From an uncultured Lachnospiraceae bacterium (lineage in GTDB: Bacteria > Bacillota > Clostridia > Lachnospirales > Lachnospiraceae), in assembly GCA_944381515.1 (NCBI GenBank), contig CALWLM010000048.1, positions 1 through 36,490 on the forward strand: a DNA stretch of 36,490 bases. The letters run 5' to 3'. The notes beneath the pieces are model-generated. The model saw only the letters and a list, made by a program, of their open reading frames with translations, was not told the DNA's origin and ran no database searches. The position numbers and the translations under genes were made by a program. The stretch's first letter is position 1, and each line of letters begins with the position of its first letter. Positions 1 to 8,602 of this stretch are shown here, one piece after another.

Positions 1-46
1 CAGAAACTCAGATCCGATCGATTCTAAACCATAAAATATAACTTAT

Positions 47-79
47 AAAAAGCTGCTGCATTCCTGCAACAGCTTTTTT
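47..79. terminator. Bidirectional intrinsic terminator
   Basis: A-rich flank, stem arms AAAAAGCTGCTGCA and TGCAACAGCTTTTTT with a TTCC loop (one mismatch), and a T run on either strand. It can end the minus-strand transcript of the M18 peptidase about 125 bases downstream of its stop, and also a plus-strand gene outside the window. Bases 80-202 are AT-rich and I see nothing else in them. Confidence 0.75.
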
Positions 80-202
80 GTAAAGAATTAACGCCATTTT
101 TTAATGCTTGATACCAAAGACAGGTTATATTATCTTTAAGTCATTTTTACCATAAAAAAACCATTATGTCAAGTAAAATTTATTGATATTTTTCATTCTT
201 AT

Positions 203-1507
203 TTATATATTCTGCGAAAACAGCTGCTCCACCAGTTTTTCCATAGCCAGCTGATCTGCAGCGCCCATCAGCTCTCTGGCGGAGTGCATGGCCAAGATAG
301 CGATTCCCACATCCATAGTCCGCATAGGCAGGGCCGCGGAAGCTATGGAGCCCTGCGTACTGCCTCCTCTCTGAGAAGAATGGTTGACAAAACGCTGGCA
401 GGCGATGCCGGCCCTGCGGCACAGCTCCTCTACAACAGCCACTGTCTCACAATCCCCAGCATAGCTTTGGGAGGCGCTGGTCTTAATCGTCACTCCGCCG
501 CCCATAACAGGGCGGTTGACAGGGTCCGCCTTCTCCGGCGCGTTGGGATGCACGGCATGCGCCACGTCGAGAGACAAAAAGAATCCGTCAAAAAGATCCT
601 CCAGCAAATCGCTCCGGCTGCTTCCCAGGGCGGTATAAACCCGCTCCAGCAAAAAAGGCAGAAGGGAAGACGCCGCTCCCTGCTTGGTTTCACTGCCTAC
701 CTCCTCGTTGTCAAAAAGGGCGATCACATTGAGGCCCTCCTCGCGCTCAGCCCTCAAAAGACCCTGTACGCAGGCCCGCACCGACGTGATATTGTCCAGT
801 CTGGGACAGGAAATCATGGTCTGTTCAAACCCTACAAACGCGCCTTTTTCCCAGGGATACAAAAACATTTCATAGTCCAGAATGTCTCCCGGCTCGCAGC
901 CGATTTCTCCGGCAAGCGCCCGAAGGAAAAAATCTTCCTGCACCTTGGCGCCGGATAAATCAGACAAAGGCAGCATATCCTTCTGCGGATCCAGACAGAC
1001 GCCCTCATTGACCTTGCGGTTCATATGAATTGCAAGATTGGGAATGGTCAGCACCGGTCTGCGAAAATCCACCAGAACGGTCCGCGGCTCAAAGGGATTC
1101 TCCCCTCGCAGCACGGCTTTTCCCGCCAAAGACAGCGGCCGGTCCATCCAAGCGCCCCGGATCATCCCTCCGTAGGGTTCCACGTTCAGCTTGCGGCAGC
1201 CGTGGGCTGTCATCTCCGGAAAAGGCTTCACCTTAAAGCACGGAAAATCCGTATGAGCCATAGCCATACGGAGTCCATGGCGCTCAGCCTTTCTCTGCCC
1301 CACCGTAAAAGCAAAGAGAGTCCGGTCATAGGCAGGCACATAGTAGCGCCCGCCGGGAACGATCTCCCATTTTTCCCGCAGGGACAAGGGAGTAAATCCC
1401 GCTTTTTCAAGCTCCTCCTTCACATATTCCACCGCCTGAAAAGGCGAGGTAGATTTGTCGATCTGATCCATTAAAGCCTGTGCGGCCTGCCTTTGTTCTG
1501 CTGTCAT
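203..1507 (-). CDS. M18 family aminopeptidase
   Basis: Cytosolic zinc aminopeptidase of the M18 family (aspartyl aminopeptidase/ApeB-like), which removes N-terminal, often acidic, residues from peptides. The 434 residues match the family length. Visible motifs are the metal-binding AHTD (His85, Asp87), RLDN (Asp238, expected bridging metal ligand), the catalytic/metal DNEEVGSE near residue 266, the SLDVAHAVHPN block and the C-terminal NHSSQRGGSTQG region ending in the metal-ligand MHSARE. The ATG is preceded by GAAAGGAG at good spacing. It lies 35 bases downstream of the phosphoesterase gene and probably shares its transcript. The exact substrate preference cannot be read from sequence. Confidence 0.95.
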   Translation of the reverse strand: MTAEQRQAAQALMDQIDKSTSPFQAVEYVKEELEKAGFTPLSLREKWEIVPGGRYYVPAYDRTLFAFTVGQRKAERHGLRMAMAHTDFPCFKVKPFPEMTAHGCRKLNVEPYGGMIRGAWMDRPLSLAGKAVLRGENPFEPRTVLVDFRRPVLTIPNLAIHMNRKVNEGVCLDPQKDMLPLSDLSGAKVQEDFFLRALAGEIGCEPGDILDYEMFLYPWEKGAFVGFEQTMISCPRLDNITSVRACVQGLLRAEREEGLNVIALFDNEEVGSETKQGAASSLLPFLLERVYTALGSSRSDLLEDLFDGFFLSLDVAHAVHPNAPEKADPVNRPVMGGGVTIKTSASQSYAGDCETVAVVEELCRRAGIACQRFVNHSSQRGGSTQGSIASAALPMRTMDVGIAILAMHSARELMGAADQLAMEKLVEQLFSQNI

Positions 1508-1542
1508 GATTATGTCTCCTTTTCTTTCTTATTTTTCCTGTG

Positions 1543-2412
1543 TCATTTTTCGCGGCTTTGGCATCTCTTACATTTTGCCGCCGCGTCTGTTTTACGACTG
1601 CTGCAAACGGACGGAATAAGCCTCAGAATCACTAACTCCGGCGGATTTCCAAAACGCGGCAGCTCCGGGTAGCGGTAGCAGAGGCCGCAGCTCACCAGCA
1701 GATGGCCCTGTCCCCTCCGGTAAAGACCTCCTGCATACTTTGGGAAAAGTCCCTGCCCCGGAGCGTATACGCCGCCCCGCAGTCCCGGCAGCCTCCACTG
1801 CCCGCCATGGGCGTGACCGCAGATTACCATATCGCCGGGAAAATACCGGTAGCCTCCCAGCTTTTCCGGCCGGTGACTCAGCAGGATACTGTACTCCCCC
1901 GGCCGTACCTGACGGCAGCAGCGCAGATACTGCTCGGACACCCGATTTCGGCCGGCAAAAGGATCATCGATGCCCATGATGGCAATCCGCCCTCCTTTGG
2001 TGGGCAGCACCAGGCGTTCCCCCTCCGGCACGGCGATCCCCAGAGCCCGCACCTTTTCCTTAAGAGCGGCGGCCTCGGCCCGGGAGCGGTTGGTCACCCC
2101 CTCCAGGCAGCGCCCGTATTCGTGATTCCCTGTCACGTAAAAACAAGGCGCCAGGGCCGCTGCTCCCTGCAGAAAGTCCCAAAAGGGGCCGTCATCGTCC
2201 CTGTCATCATACATATCCCCCGGCATCAATATGGCATCCGCCCTTTCTCTGCGTATGGCTGCGAGCAGCCTTCTCTGTCCCTCCCCATAAGGACAGCCGT
2301 GCAGATCCGCCGCCACTGCCAAACGTACCTCCTCCGATATCTTGGGCGTCTTTACCGTATACCGGCGAATCCGAAATCCCGGCCCACAGTCCTTTGGCTT
2401 ACTGTTTCTCAT
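1543..2412 (-). CDS. Calcineurin-like metallophosphoesterase
   Basis: Binuclear metallophosphoesterase of the YkuE/YaeI type, 289 residues. The metal-binding motifs appear in family order: DLHG near residue 36, GDMYDDR near 64, GNHEY near 96, a LSHRPE block and GHAHGGQW near 200. There is no clear N-terminal membrane anchor, unlike some YkuE-type enzymes, so a cytosolic location is likely. The C-terminus after the last motif is short, rich in Cys, Lys and Arg, and probably disordered. The ribosome binding site is weak (AAAGG about 12 bases upstream); the start is 7 bases after the stop of the NYN gene, so translation is probably coupled. The substrate is unknown. Confidence 0.9.
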   Translation of the reverse strand: MRNSKPKDCGPGFRIRRYTVKTPKISEEVRLAVAADLHGCPYGEGQRRLLAAIRRERADAILMPGDMYDDRDDDGPFWDFLQGAAALAPCFYVTGNHEYGRCLEGVTNRSRAEAAALKEKVRALGIAVPEGERLVLPTKGGRIAIMGIDDPFAGRNRVSEQYLRCCRQVRPGEYSILLSHRPEKLGGYRYFPGDMVICGHAHGGQWRLPGLRGGVYAPGQGLFPKYAGGLYRRGQGHLLVSCGLCYRYPELPRFGNPPELVILRLIPSVCSSRKTDAAAKCKRCQSREK

Positions 2413-2419
2413 CCTGTTA

Positions 2420-3229
2420 TCATGCCTTTCCCGTCTTCTTTGTCTTCATCCGGAAATAAATCTGCTTCTGGCCGCCTCCCATGGAAATCTTCTGGACGTC
2501 ATAATCTCCCAGGGACTTGATAAAGGGCGTGAGCTTGGAATATCCATAGTTGCGCACGTCAAAATCCGGCAGACGCTTGGAGAGCTGATCTCCCAGCTTT
2601 CCGCAGTCCAGCCATCCCTCCTCGTCGGAGAGTTTGTCGATAATAGCGTTGACTGTCTTGCGAATGCGCTTTAAGTCTCTGATCTTGGCCTCCGCCGCCT
2701 TTTCTGCGGCAGAACCGGCTTTTGAGGCAGACGTCTTTTCAAGCACCTCTTTTTCTTCCTTCTCCTTCTCCTCTTTCTCTTCCTTCTGTTGATTCGAATA
2801 CAAAAGGTCCAGATATTTAAACTGATTGCAGGCGGAAATAAAGGGCTTTGGCGTCTTTTCCTCTCCCATTCCGATCACCTGCATTCCCGATTCCCGCAGA
2901 CGGGCAGCCAGACGGGTAAAATCGCTGTCCGATGACACAATGCAAAAGCCGTCCACATTTCCCGAATACAGAATATCCATCGCATCAATAATCATGGCCG
3001 AATCCGTAGAATTCTTGCCCACCGTATAGCTGTACTGCTGAATCGGAATGATGGAGTTATCCAGCAGAATATTTTTCCACGGCGCCAGCCTTGAGGTCGT
3101 CCAGTCTCCGTAAATTCTTTTATAGGTCACAATTCCATTGTTGGCCGTCTCATCCAATATGATTTTAATATATTTATCCGACACATTGTCCGCATCAATC
3201 AGTATGGCAAATCTCAGTTCATTGTCCAT
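2420..3229 (-). CDS. NYN-domain protein with C-terminal LOTUS/OST-HTH domain
   Basis: Predicted RNA-binding or RNA-cleaving protein of 269 residues. Residues 1-150 form a LabA-type NYN (PIN-like) domain with the acidic residues expected at its active site: IDADN near residue 11, STDSAMIIDAMD near 75 and SSDSDF near 100. Residues 150-185 are a Glu/Lys-rich low-complexity linker. Residues 190-260 (IRKTVNAIIDKL..GWLDCGKLGDQLSKRLPDFD) fit an OST-HTH/LOTUS fold, which binds RNA in other proteins. The start follows AAGGGAGAG. It sits upstream of the phosphoesterase at 7-base spacing. Its biological role in bacteria is not settled. Confidence 0.88.
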   Translation of the reverse strand: MDNELRFAILIDADNVSDKYIKIILDETANNGIVTYKRIYGDWTTSRLAPWKNILLDNSIIPIQQYSYTVGKNSTDSAMIIDAMDILYSGNVDGFCIVSSDSDFTRLAARLRESGMQVIGMGEEKTPKPFISACNQFKYLDLLYSNQQKEEKEEKEKEEKEVLEKTSASKAGSAAEKAAEAKIRDLKRIRKTVNAIIDKLSDEEGWLDCGKLGDQLSKRLPDFDVRNYGYSKLTPFIKSLGDYDVQKISMGGGQKQIYFRMKTKKTGKA

Positions 3230-3335
3230 TGTCTCTCCCTTCTCTTCTTTTCTTACTTATCTTTTTTCCTACTTATTTATTGCCGCTGCCTGACCCTGTC
3301 CGCTCTCGTTATCTACCGCTTATTTGCGATTGTTT

Positions 3336-4376
3336 TTAAGGTTTTATGGCAATTTTCATCACATGATCTGCTTTTTCTTCAAATAAATCATAAGCCCGGA
3401 CAATATCGTCAAGAGACATACGATGACTGATCAGAAAGCTGGCGTCCAGGCGGCCTGCTTCGATCAGATCCATGATCTCCTGACAGCGGCAGCCATCCAC
3501 TCCGCCGGTCTTGAAAATCAGATTTTTCCCATACATCCGGGGTAAAGGCAAAGTCTGATCCTCCTCGTACATGGCCACCACCACCACGACGGCGTTGGGT
3601 CTGGCAATCTTCCAGGCCAGCTCAAAGGTGTCAGTCCCTCCCGCCGCCTCAAAAACCGTATCTGCTCCTCTGCCATGGCTCTCTGCTCGCACCCTGGCCT
3701 CAATCTCATCCCTTCCAGGCAGCAGGACAACATCTGCCAGACCTTTCTCCTTTGCCAGGCGCAGACGGCTCTCATCCGTATCTATGGCAATAATTTTCGA
3801 CGGACCATAGAGTCTGGCGCACATCATCGTGCAGAGTCCCGTCGGCCCGGCTCCAATGACCGCCACCGTATCCGCGGGCTTTATCTCTCCCAGGCCGGCA
3901 GCCCAATAGCCGGTTGACAGGATATCTCCCACAAACAGGGCCTGCTCATCGCTCACCGAATCCGGTATTCTGGTCAGACCATTGTCCGCAAAAGGCACCC
4001 GGACATATTCCGCCTGACCTCCGTCGATCCGACAGCCCAGGGCCCAGCCCCCATCGGGATTTTCACAGTTATTTACGAATCCCCTCCGGCAAAAGAAGCA
4101 TTCGCCGCAGTAGGTCTCCACATTGACAGCCACCCGATCTCCAGCCTTCACGCCGCGGACCGCTCTGCCTGTCTCCACCACCTGTCCCACCAGCTCATGC
4201 CCCAGGGTTACTCCCGGTACCGCCCGGGGCACAGCCCCCCGGCGAATATGAATATCGCTGGCGCAGATAGCTGCCAGAGTCACCCGGACAATGGCGTCCG
4301 TCTCAGCCTGAAGCGCCGGTATTTTCTTCTGTCGAAGGGCAATCCGGCCACCTCCCTCATAGACCAGCGCCTTCAT
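3336..4376 (-). CDS. Zinc-dependent medium-chain alcohol dehydrogenase
   Basis: NAD(P)-dependent dehydrogenase of the medium-chain (threonine/butanediol dehydrogenase-like) family, 346 residues. The catalytic zinc region has CASDIH and GHELVGQVVETG. A structural zinc site of four cysteines is present (CGECFFCRRGFVNNC). The nucleotide-binding fold carries VIGAGPTGL. I chose the ATG that gives the family-typical MKAL start, with GAGAGG eight bases upstream; an ATG at 4394 in the same frame, one base after the lgt stop, is also served by an AAGGAGAAGG inside lgt and would add six residues. It is close behind lgt and probably co-transcribed. The substrate (polyol, secondary alcohol or amino alcohol) is unknown. 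Confidence 0.92.
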   Translation of the reverse strand: MKALVYEGGGRIALRQKKIPALQAETDAIVRVTLAAICASDIHIRRGAVPRAVPGVTLGHELVGQVVETGRAVRGVKAGDRVAVNVETYCGECFFCRRGFVNNCENPDGGWALGCRIDGGQAEYVRVPFADNGLTRIPDSVSDEQALFVGDILSTGYWAAGLGEIKPADTVAVIGAGPTGLCTMMCARLYGPSKIIAIDTDESRLRLAKEKGLADVVLLPGRDEIEARVRAESHGRGADTVFEAAGGTDTFELAWKIARPNAVVVVVAMYEEDQTLPLPRMYGKNLIFKTGGVDGCRCQEIMDLIEAGRLDASFLISHRMSLDDIVRAYDLFEEKADHVMKIAIKP

Positions 4377-4395
4377 CCATTTTTCCTCTCCCATT

Positions 4396-5190
4396 TCATC
4401 CTTCTCCTTTCTTCACAGTTTTCCCCGCATTTCCTCTGCGCCGGCTCCATAAGGCCGTATACCAGACGACTGCCGCCAAAAGCGCCAGACTCAGCCACTG
4501 GGAGGTAGAAAGGCCCCCATATATCCCCCTTTCATCTCCCCGCAGATATTCCAGAAAGAAACGCAGCACAGCATAGGTTCCCAGATAGATTTCAAATCCA
4601 TGCTTGGCCCGCTCAATATGTCTGTCCGTGTAGAAAAACAGTACTCCGGCCAGAATGAATTCCAGAGCGCTTTCCAGAAACTGTACCGGGAACAAAGAAA
4701 CACCGGCTGGGGCAAGCAGTGAATTCTCATAGACAATTGCCGCAGGACCGCTGTAGGGAATACCATAGCAGCAGCCTGCCAGTCCGCAGCCCAGACGGCC
4801 GATGGCGTGTCCCAGCGGTATGCAGGGAGCTGCCAGCTGCACATAATCGCCCACCACAATCCGAAAGATTCGTCCGCCGGTCCAGGCCCCCAGCACTGCG
4901 CCGATTACGCCTCCGTAAAAGACAAAGCCTCCGCCCATCAGCGCCGACAGATAACCTCCATCCGACAATACCCTGCTCCAGTCGATCGACCGCCAGGATA
5001 CTGCCAGATACAAAAGCTTGGCTCCCAGAATGCCGCCCAGGCCGGCGCAGCCGGCTATCGTAATCAGATCATCAAAGCTCTTTCTGTAAAGCTTCGCCTG
5101 CTTCCATCCCGCCAGAGAGGCGGCGGCCACTCCCAGAACCATACATAAACCATAGTAGGGAATCACCCGATTTCCCAGCTGCAGCCCCAA
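4396..5190 (-). CDS. lgt: Prolipoprotein diacylglyceryl transferase family protein
   Basis: Multi-pass membrane protein of 264 residues in the Lgt family, which moves a diacylglyceryl group from phosphatidylglycerol to the lipobox cysteine of prolipoproteins. Several hydrophobic segments are visible, together with the Lgt signature region HAIGRLGCGLAGCCYG and a late FFLEYLRGDERG block. The Cys-rich signature differs from the GRIGNF form of classical Lgt and resembles a clostridial variant, so this could be a paralogue and not the main Lgt. The start codon is TTG, chosen because AAGGAGGAG lies at correct spacing and no in-frame ATG fits. A hairpin at 5228-5256 separates it from the gene upstream. 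Confidence 0.82.
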   Translation of the reverse strand: MGLQLGNRVIPYYGLCMVLGVAAASLAGWKQAKLYRKSFDDLITIAGCAGLGGILGAKLLYLAVSWRSIDWSRVLSDGGYLSALMGGGFVFYGGVIGAVLGAWTGGRIFRIVVGDYVQLAAPCIPLGHAIGRLGCGLAGCCYGIPYSGPAAIVYENSLLAPAGVSLFPVQFLESALEFILAGVLFFYTDRHIERAKHGFEIYLGTYAVLRFFLEYLRGDERGIYGGLSTSQWLSLALLAAVVWYTALWSRRRGNAGKTVKKGEG

Positions 5191-5227
5191 CGCAACTCCT
5201 CCTTTGTCTCATGCCGGCCGGACAGAA

Positions 5228-5256
5228 GAAATGCTGCCCTTGACAGACAGCATTTC
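5228..5256 (-). terminator. Stem-loop with weak T tract before lgt
   Basis: An 11-bp stem (GAAATGCTGTC pairing with GGCAGCATTTC, one wobble) is followed by TTCTGTCC on the minus strand. The T tract is poor, so it is probably a leaky terminator that lets part of the DUF4190 transcript reach lgt. Confidence 0.5.
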
Positions 5257-5295
5257 ACAACGTCCTTCTCTTTTTCGTTACAGGCGGATACTGTT

Positions 5296-5550
5296 TCAGA
5301 ATGCCCAGGCCAGCAGGCTGCCAAACAGCGCCGCGCAGGCCACATACCACAGAAGGCTGAGTACCGTACCCACAATGGAGCAGACAAAGCCTGCCTGGGC
5401 CAGTCCTCTCTTTCCGTAGTCCTTCTTACCCTGTACGCCCAGAACAATGCCGATAATGCCAAGCACAGGCGCCAGCCACCACAGCGAGCCAAAACCGAAT
5501 AAAGCTATCAGAATAGATAAAATGCCTAAAACCAGTGATGCGACTGCCAT
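5296..5550 (-). CDS. Small two-helix membrane protein, DUF4190-like
   Basis: An 84-residue protein with an opening like that of DUF4190 proteins (MAVASLVLGILSI), a Trp-Trp turn, a second part of the first hydrophobic hairpin ending in GVQGKKDYGKRG, and a second membrane segment (AQAGFVCSIVGTVLSLLWYV). Its function is unknown in the family. The ATG is supported by AAAGGAGAG and by a consensus promoter only 35-60 bases upstream; the longer in-frame opening would run back through that promoter, which rules it out. Confidence 0.85.
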   Translation of the reverse strand: MAVASLVLGILSILIALFGFGSLWWLAPVLGIIGIVLGVQGKKDYGKRGLAQAGFVCSIVGTVLSLLWYVACAALFGSLLAWAF

Positions 5551-5584
5551 AATTTCTCTCTCCTTTTTCTCTTTCGTTGTCAAA

Positions 5585-5613
5585 ATTATAGGGTTTTCCG
5601 CTTGGAATGTCAA
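5585..5613 (-). promoter_or_regulatory. Consensus sigma-A promoter of the DUF4190-like gene
   Basis: TTGACA, 17 bases, TATAAT on the minus strand: a perfect match to the vegetative consensus. The predicted start is near 5578, giving a short leader of about 28 bases. Confidence 0.92.
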
Positions 5614-5663
5614 CCGCCTTTTTCCGCAGGAAACCATTATAAAAACTATTCAAGGCAAAACTA

Positions 5664-6677
5664 TTACAGGAACGTCTTATAATCCTCGTAATTTCTGGCC
5701 AGCAGCTCCGGCGTGTTCAAACCATAAGGGCATTTGCTCATACACCGTCCGCAGTGAAGGCAATCCTCGATCTTCTTCATCTTCTCCTGCCAGGCAGGCG
5801 ACAGCCATCCCTCCTGAGGCGCTCTGCGCAGCATCAGGCTCATCCGGGCGCAATTATTGATCTCGATTCCCACAGGACAGGGCATGCAGTAGCCGCAGCC
5901 CCGGCAGAAATCGCCGGACAGCTCCCCTCTGTCCCGATCAATTTCGCCCTGCAGCTTTTCATCCAGCTGCGGAGGACATTCCTGATAGGAAAGGAATTCA
6001 TCCAGCTCCGACTCCTTTTGAATCCCCCAGATCGGGGCCACATGGGCAAACTGAGACTGAGCCATATAGGCATAGGCGCAGGCGGAATTATGGATCAAGC
6101 CTCCGGCCAGGCCCTTCATGGCGATAAAGCCCATACCAGCCTCCCCGCACAGTTTCACAACCTCCAGATCCTTATCGGAGGCCAGATAAGAAAAGGGAAA
6201 CTGCAGCGTCTCGTAAAGACCGGAAGCAATAGCCTCCTTTGCCACGGCCAGCCTGTGATTCGTGATACCGATATGGCGAATTTTGCCCTGGGCCTTGGCC
6301 TCCAGCGCCGCTTCATAGAGGCCGGAACCGTCTCCCGGCTTCGGACAAAAGGCCGGATTATGAAACTGATAGATATCTATGTAGTCCGTCTTCAGCTGCC
6401 GCAGGCTCTCCTCCAGATCCTTCCACATGGCGGCTCCATCCTGCGCCGCCGTTTTGGTGCTGATAATGATTCGATCTCTGGTATAGGCAAAGGCCGCACC
6501 CAGCTTCTCCTCGCTGTCCGAATAAGCCCTGGCCGTATCAAAGTAATTAATTCCATTGTAAAAAGCCTTTTGCAGCAGATATACCGCGTCCTTTTTGGAA
6601 ACTCGCTGAACCGGCAGCGCTCCAAACCCGTTTTTGTTTACTTCCAGCCCTGTCCTCCCCAAAATCACTCGATCCAT
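5664..6677 (-). CDS. Aldo/keto reductase with C-terminal 4Fe-4S domain
   Basis: A 337-residue aldo/keto reductase. The N-terminal TIM-barrel carries the catalytic tetrad: Asp in YFDTARAYSDSE, Tyr in the same block, Lys in IISTKT and His in YQFHNP. The C-terminal ~90 residues hold two cysteine clusters, CRGCGYCMPCPVG and CLHCGRCMSKCPYGL, typical of ferredoxin-like domains in clostridial members of this family. The cluster suggests electron exchange with ferredoxin-type partners (inference). AAGGAGGG precedes the ATG. It has its own promoter at 6780-6808 and a leader that contains a terminator hairpin, so it appears to be regulated by attenuation. The substrate is unknown. Confidence 0.93.
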   Translation of the reverse strand: MDRVILGRTGLEVNKNGFGALPVQRVSKKDAVYLLQKAFYNGINYFDTARAYSDSEEKLGAAFAYTRDRIIISTKTAAQDGAAMWKDLEESLRQLKTDYIDIYQFHNPAFCPKPGDGSGLYEAALEAKAQGKIRHIGITNHRLAVAKEAIASGLYETLQFPFSYLASDKDLEVVKLCGEAGMGFIAMKGLAGGLIHNSACAYAYMAQSQFAHVAPIWGIQKESELDEFLSYQECPPQLDEKLQGEIDRDRGELSGDFCRGCGYCMPCPVGIEINNCARMSLMLRRAPQEGWLSPAWQEKMKKIEDCLHCGRCMSKCPYGLNTPELLARNYEDYKTFL

Positions 6678-6695
6678 GATGTCCCTCCTTATCCG

Positions 6696-6749
6696 AAAAT
6701 AAAAACCGCCGGCAGCAGGCTCAGCTTAAAGCGGCCAGCCACACGGCGG
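6696..6749 (-). terminator. Intrinsic terminator inside the leader of the aldo/keto reductase gene
   Basis: Outer arms CCGCCG and CGGCGG, with further GGCT/AGCC pairing inside, followed on the minus strand by TTTTTATTTT. It ends 19 bases before the ATG of the reductase. Because a good promoter lies just upstream at 6780-6808, this hairpin can act both as terminator of the thioredoxin/CoA-disulfide reductase transcript and as an attenuator. Confidence 0.75.
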
Positions 6750-6779
6750 CAAGGTCCTGATCTTTATCGTCCCTTTTTC

Positions 6780-6808
6780 ATTATACTGAATATCTGCGCC
6801 GGGGACAA
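6780..6808 (-). promoter_or_regulatory. Sigma-A promoter of the aldo/keto reductase gene
   Basis: TTGTCC, 17 bases, TATAAT. It lies just after the stop of the upstream gene; the predicted start near 6773 gives a leader of about 96 bases that includes the terminator hairpin. Confidence 0.75.
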
Positions 6809-6830
6809 GACTGTTTTTGCAAAAGCCAAA

Positions 6831-8504
6831 TCACAGCATTGTTTTTTCATAAAATCCGTAACCCCCTGCCACATTGCAGCAGACCCGGCCGCTCTGGCTG
6901 AGAATACGGCAGGCCAGATAACTGCGCAGGCCGCTGTGGCAATAGACATAAAGAGTACGATTTTGGGGTATCTCATGGATTCTCTCTCTCAGCTGATCCA
7001 AAGGAATATTGAGAGCCCCCTCTATGTGTCCCCGGCCGAATTCTCTGACCGTACGCACATCCAGAAGCAGAGGCTCGCCGGTATCCTCTGCGGAGGCCGC
7101 CCGGAGCGCGCCGGCGCTGGATACTGCTTCATCCCAGTGAACCTGCCGTACCAAACCTTCCAGCAGATTTTCTATCATATATCCTGCCATGTTTACCGGA
7201 TCTTTGGCGGAGGAATAAGGCGGGGCATAGGCCAGATCAAGTTCTGTGAGATCCTCCGCCTTCATCTCTCCCCGAATAGCCGCAGCCAGCACGTCGATTC
7301 TCTTATCCACCCCATCCACACCCGCAATCTGAGCTCCCAGGATGCGTCCCGTAGGAACTTCAAACAACACCTTCATGGTCAGAGGGACAGCTCCCGGATA
7401 GTAGGAGGCATGAGAGGAAGGAGACAATATCACATAATCGTAATCCAATCCCTGACGCCTGGCCTCCTTTTCATTGATTCCCGTGGCTGCCGCCGTCAGC
7501 TCAAAAAGCTTTAAGATAGACGAGCCCTGAGAACCATGGTATTGTCTGGGAATACCGGCAATATTATCCGCCGCAATCCGTCCCTGCTTGTTGGCCGGTC
7601 CCGCCAGAGCAATGAGAGCTGGCTGTCCGGTGACAAAATGGCTGACCTGAACGGCGTCTCCCACCGCATAAATGTTTTCATCCGAAGTGCGCATATGGGC
7701 GTCGGTCCAAATGCTGCCGCGGATTCCCAGCCTGAGTCCGGCCTTCTCTGCCAGTGTGCTGTCCGGCTGTACGCCCACGGCCAGCACCACCATATCCGTC
7801 TCCAAAGCCGGCCCGTTTTTTTGTTCCACGATGACCCGCTCTCCCGCAGCCCGCAGGGCTGTTACATCCGTATACAGCTTAAGCTCCACTCCCTGCCGCT
7901 TTATCTCGCCGTGCAAAAGGGCGGCCATATCCGCGTCAAAGGGCGGCATCACCTGGCCGGAACGCTGGAGCAGAGTGACGGAAATTCCTCTTCTTGTCAG
8001 GTTCTCGGTCATTTCCAGTCCGATAAAACCGCCCCCTATGACGACCGCCTTCTGCGGATGAAACTGTCCGATAAAAGAATCGATCGCAAAGGTATCCTCC
8101 ACGGTCCGCAGGGTAAAAACCCGGTCCAGCTCCGTCCCCGGCACGGCCGGAATCACAGGCTTCGCTCCGGGCGACAGAATCAGCCTGTCATAGCTCTCCT
8201 GATACGCTGCGCCATCCTCCAGCCGCCGCACGGTCAAAAGCCTGCGCTTCGGATCGATTTCCGTCACTTCATGTCCCACTCTTGCATCAATACGGAACCG
8301 ATTAAAAAAGCTCTCCGGCGTATTCAAAGCCAGCTCTCTCTTCTCCTTGATCTCGCCCCCGATATAATAGGGGAGACCGCAATTAGCATAGGAAATATAA
8401 CCGCTGCGCTCCAAAATGATTATCTGCGCATCCTCTTTCAGCCGTCTCAATCTGGCTGCCGCCGTCGCGCCTCCGGCCACGCCCCCAATAATTACTACTT
8501 TCAC
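6831..8504 (-). CDS. CoA-disulfide reductase / NADH oxidase with rhodanese domain
   Basis: FAD-dependent pyridine-nucleotide disulfide reductase of the CoADR-RHD type, 557 residues from the chosen start. The N-terminus has the FAD-binding VVIIGGVAGGATAAARLRR; SYANCGLPYYIGG holds the single redox cysteine; the second Rossmann fold is VVIGGGFIGLEMTENL; then an NADH-oxidase dimerisation domain. The last ~90 residues are a rhodanese domain with the active-site YCHSGLRSYLACR. Such enzymes reduce CoA disulfide, CoA persulfide or polysulfide with NAD(P)H. I chose a GTG start, with GGAAAGG 11 bases upstream, because the protein then begins exactly at the Rossmann strand; an ATG at 8591 would add 29 charged residues. 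It lies downstream of trxA. Confidence 0.9.
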   Translation of the reverse strand: MKVVIIGGVAGGATAAARLRRLKEDAQIIILERSGYISYANCGLPYYIGGEIKEKRELALNTPESFFNRFRIDARVGHEVTEIDPKRRLLTVRRLEDGAAYQESYDRLILSPGAKPVIPAVPGTELDRVFTLRTVEDTFAIDSFIGQFHPQKAVVIGGGFIGLEMTENLTRRGISVTLLQRSGQVMPPFDADMAALLHGEIKRQGVELKLYTDVTALRAAGERVIVEQKNGPALETDMVVLAVGVQPDSTLAEKAGLRLGIRGSIWTDAHMRTSDENIYAVGDAVQVSHFVTGQPALIALAGPANKQGRIAADNIAGIPRQYHGSQGSSILKLFELTAAATGINEKEARRQGLDYDYVILSPSSHASYYPGAVPLTMKVLFEVPTGRILGAQIAGVDGVDKRIDVLAAAIRGEMKAEDLTELDLAYAPPYSSAKDPVNMAGYMIENLLEGLVRQVHWDEAVSSAGALRAASAEDTGEPLLLDVRTVREFGRGHIEGALNIPLDQLRERIHEIPQNRTLYVYCHSGLRSYLACRILSQSGRVCCNVAGGYGFYEKTML

Positions 8505-8602
8505 CTTTTTTGCATCCTTTCCGCCGATCTTTTCCTTTTCTCCACCTGCTCTTACCCGCAGACCACCGGATCTGCGGGTATCGGCACTCATTTTCTGTTT
8601 TT

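Noticed and set aside
8505-8591. ATG start at 8591 for the CoA-disulfide reductase
   Set aside because: It would add 29 charged residues before the Rossmann strand and has no ribosome binding site of its own; the GTG at 8504 fits the family start. Coupling to the repeat frame keeps it as a minor possibility.
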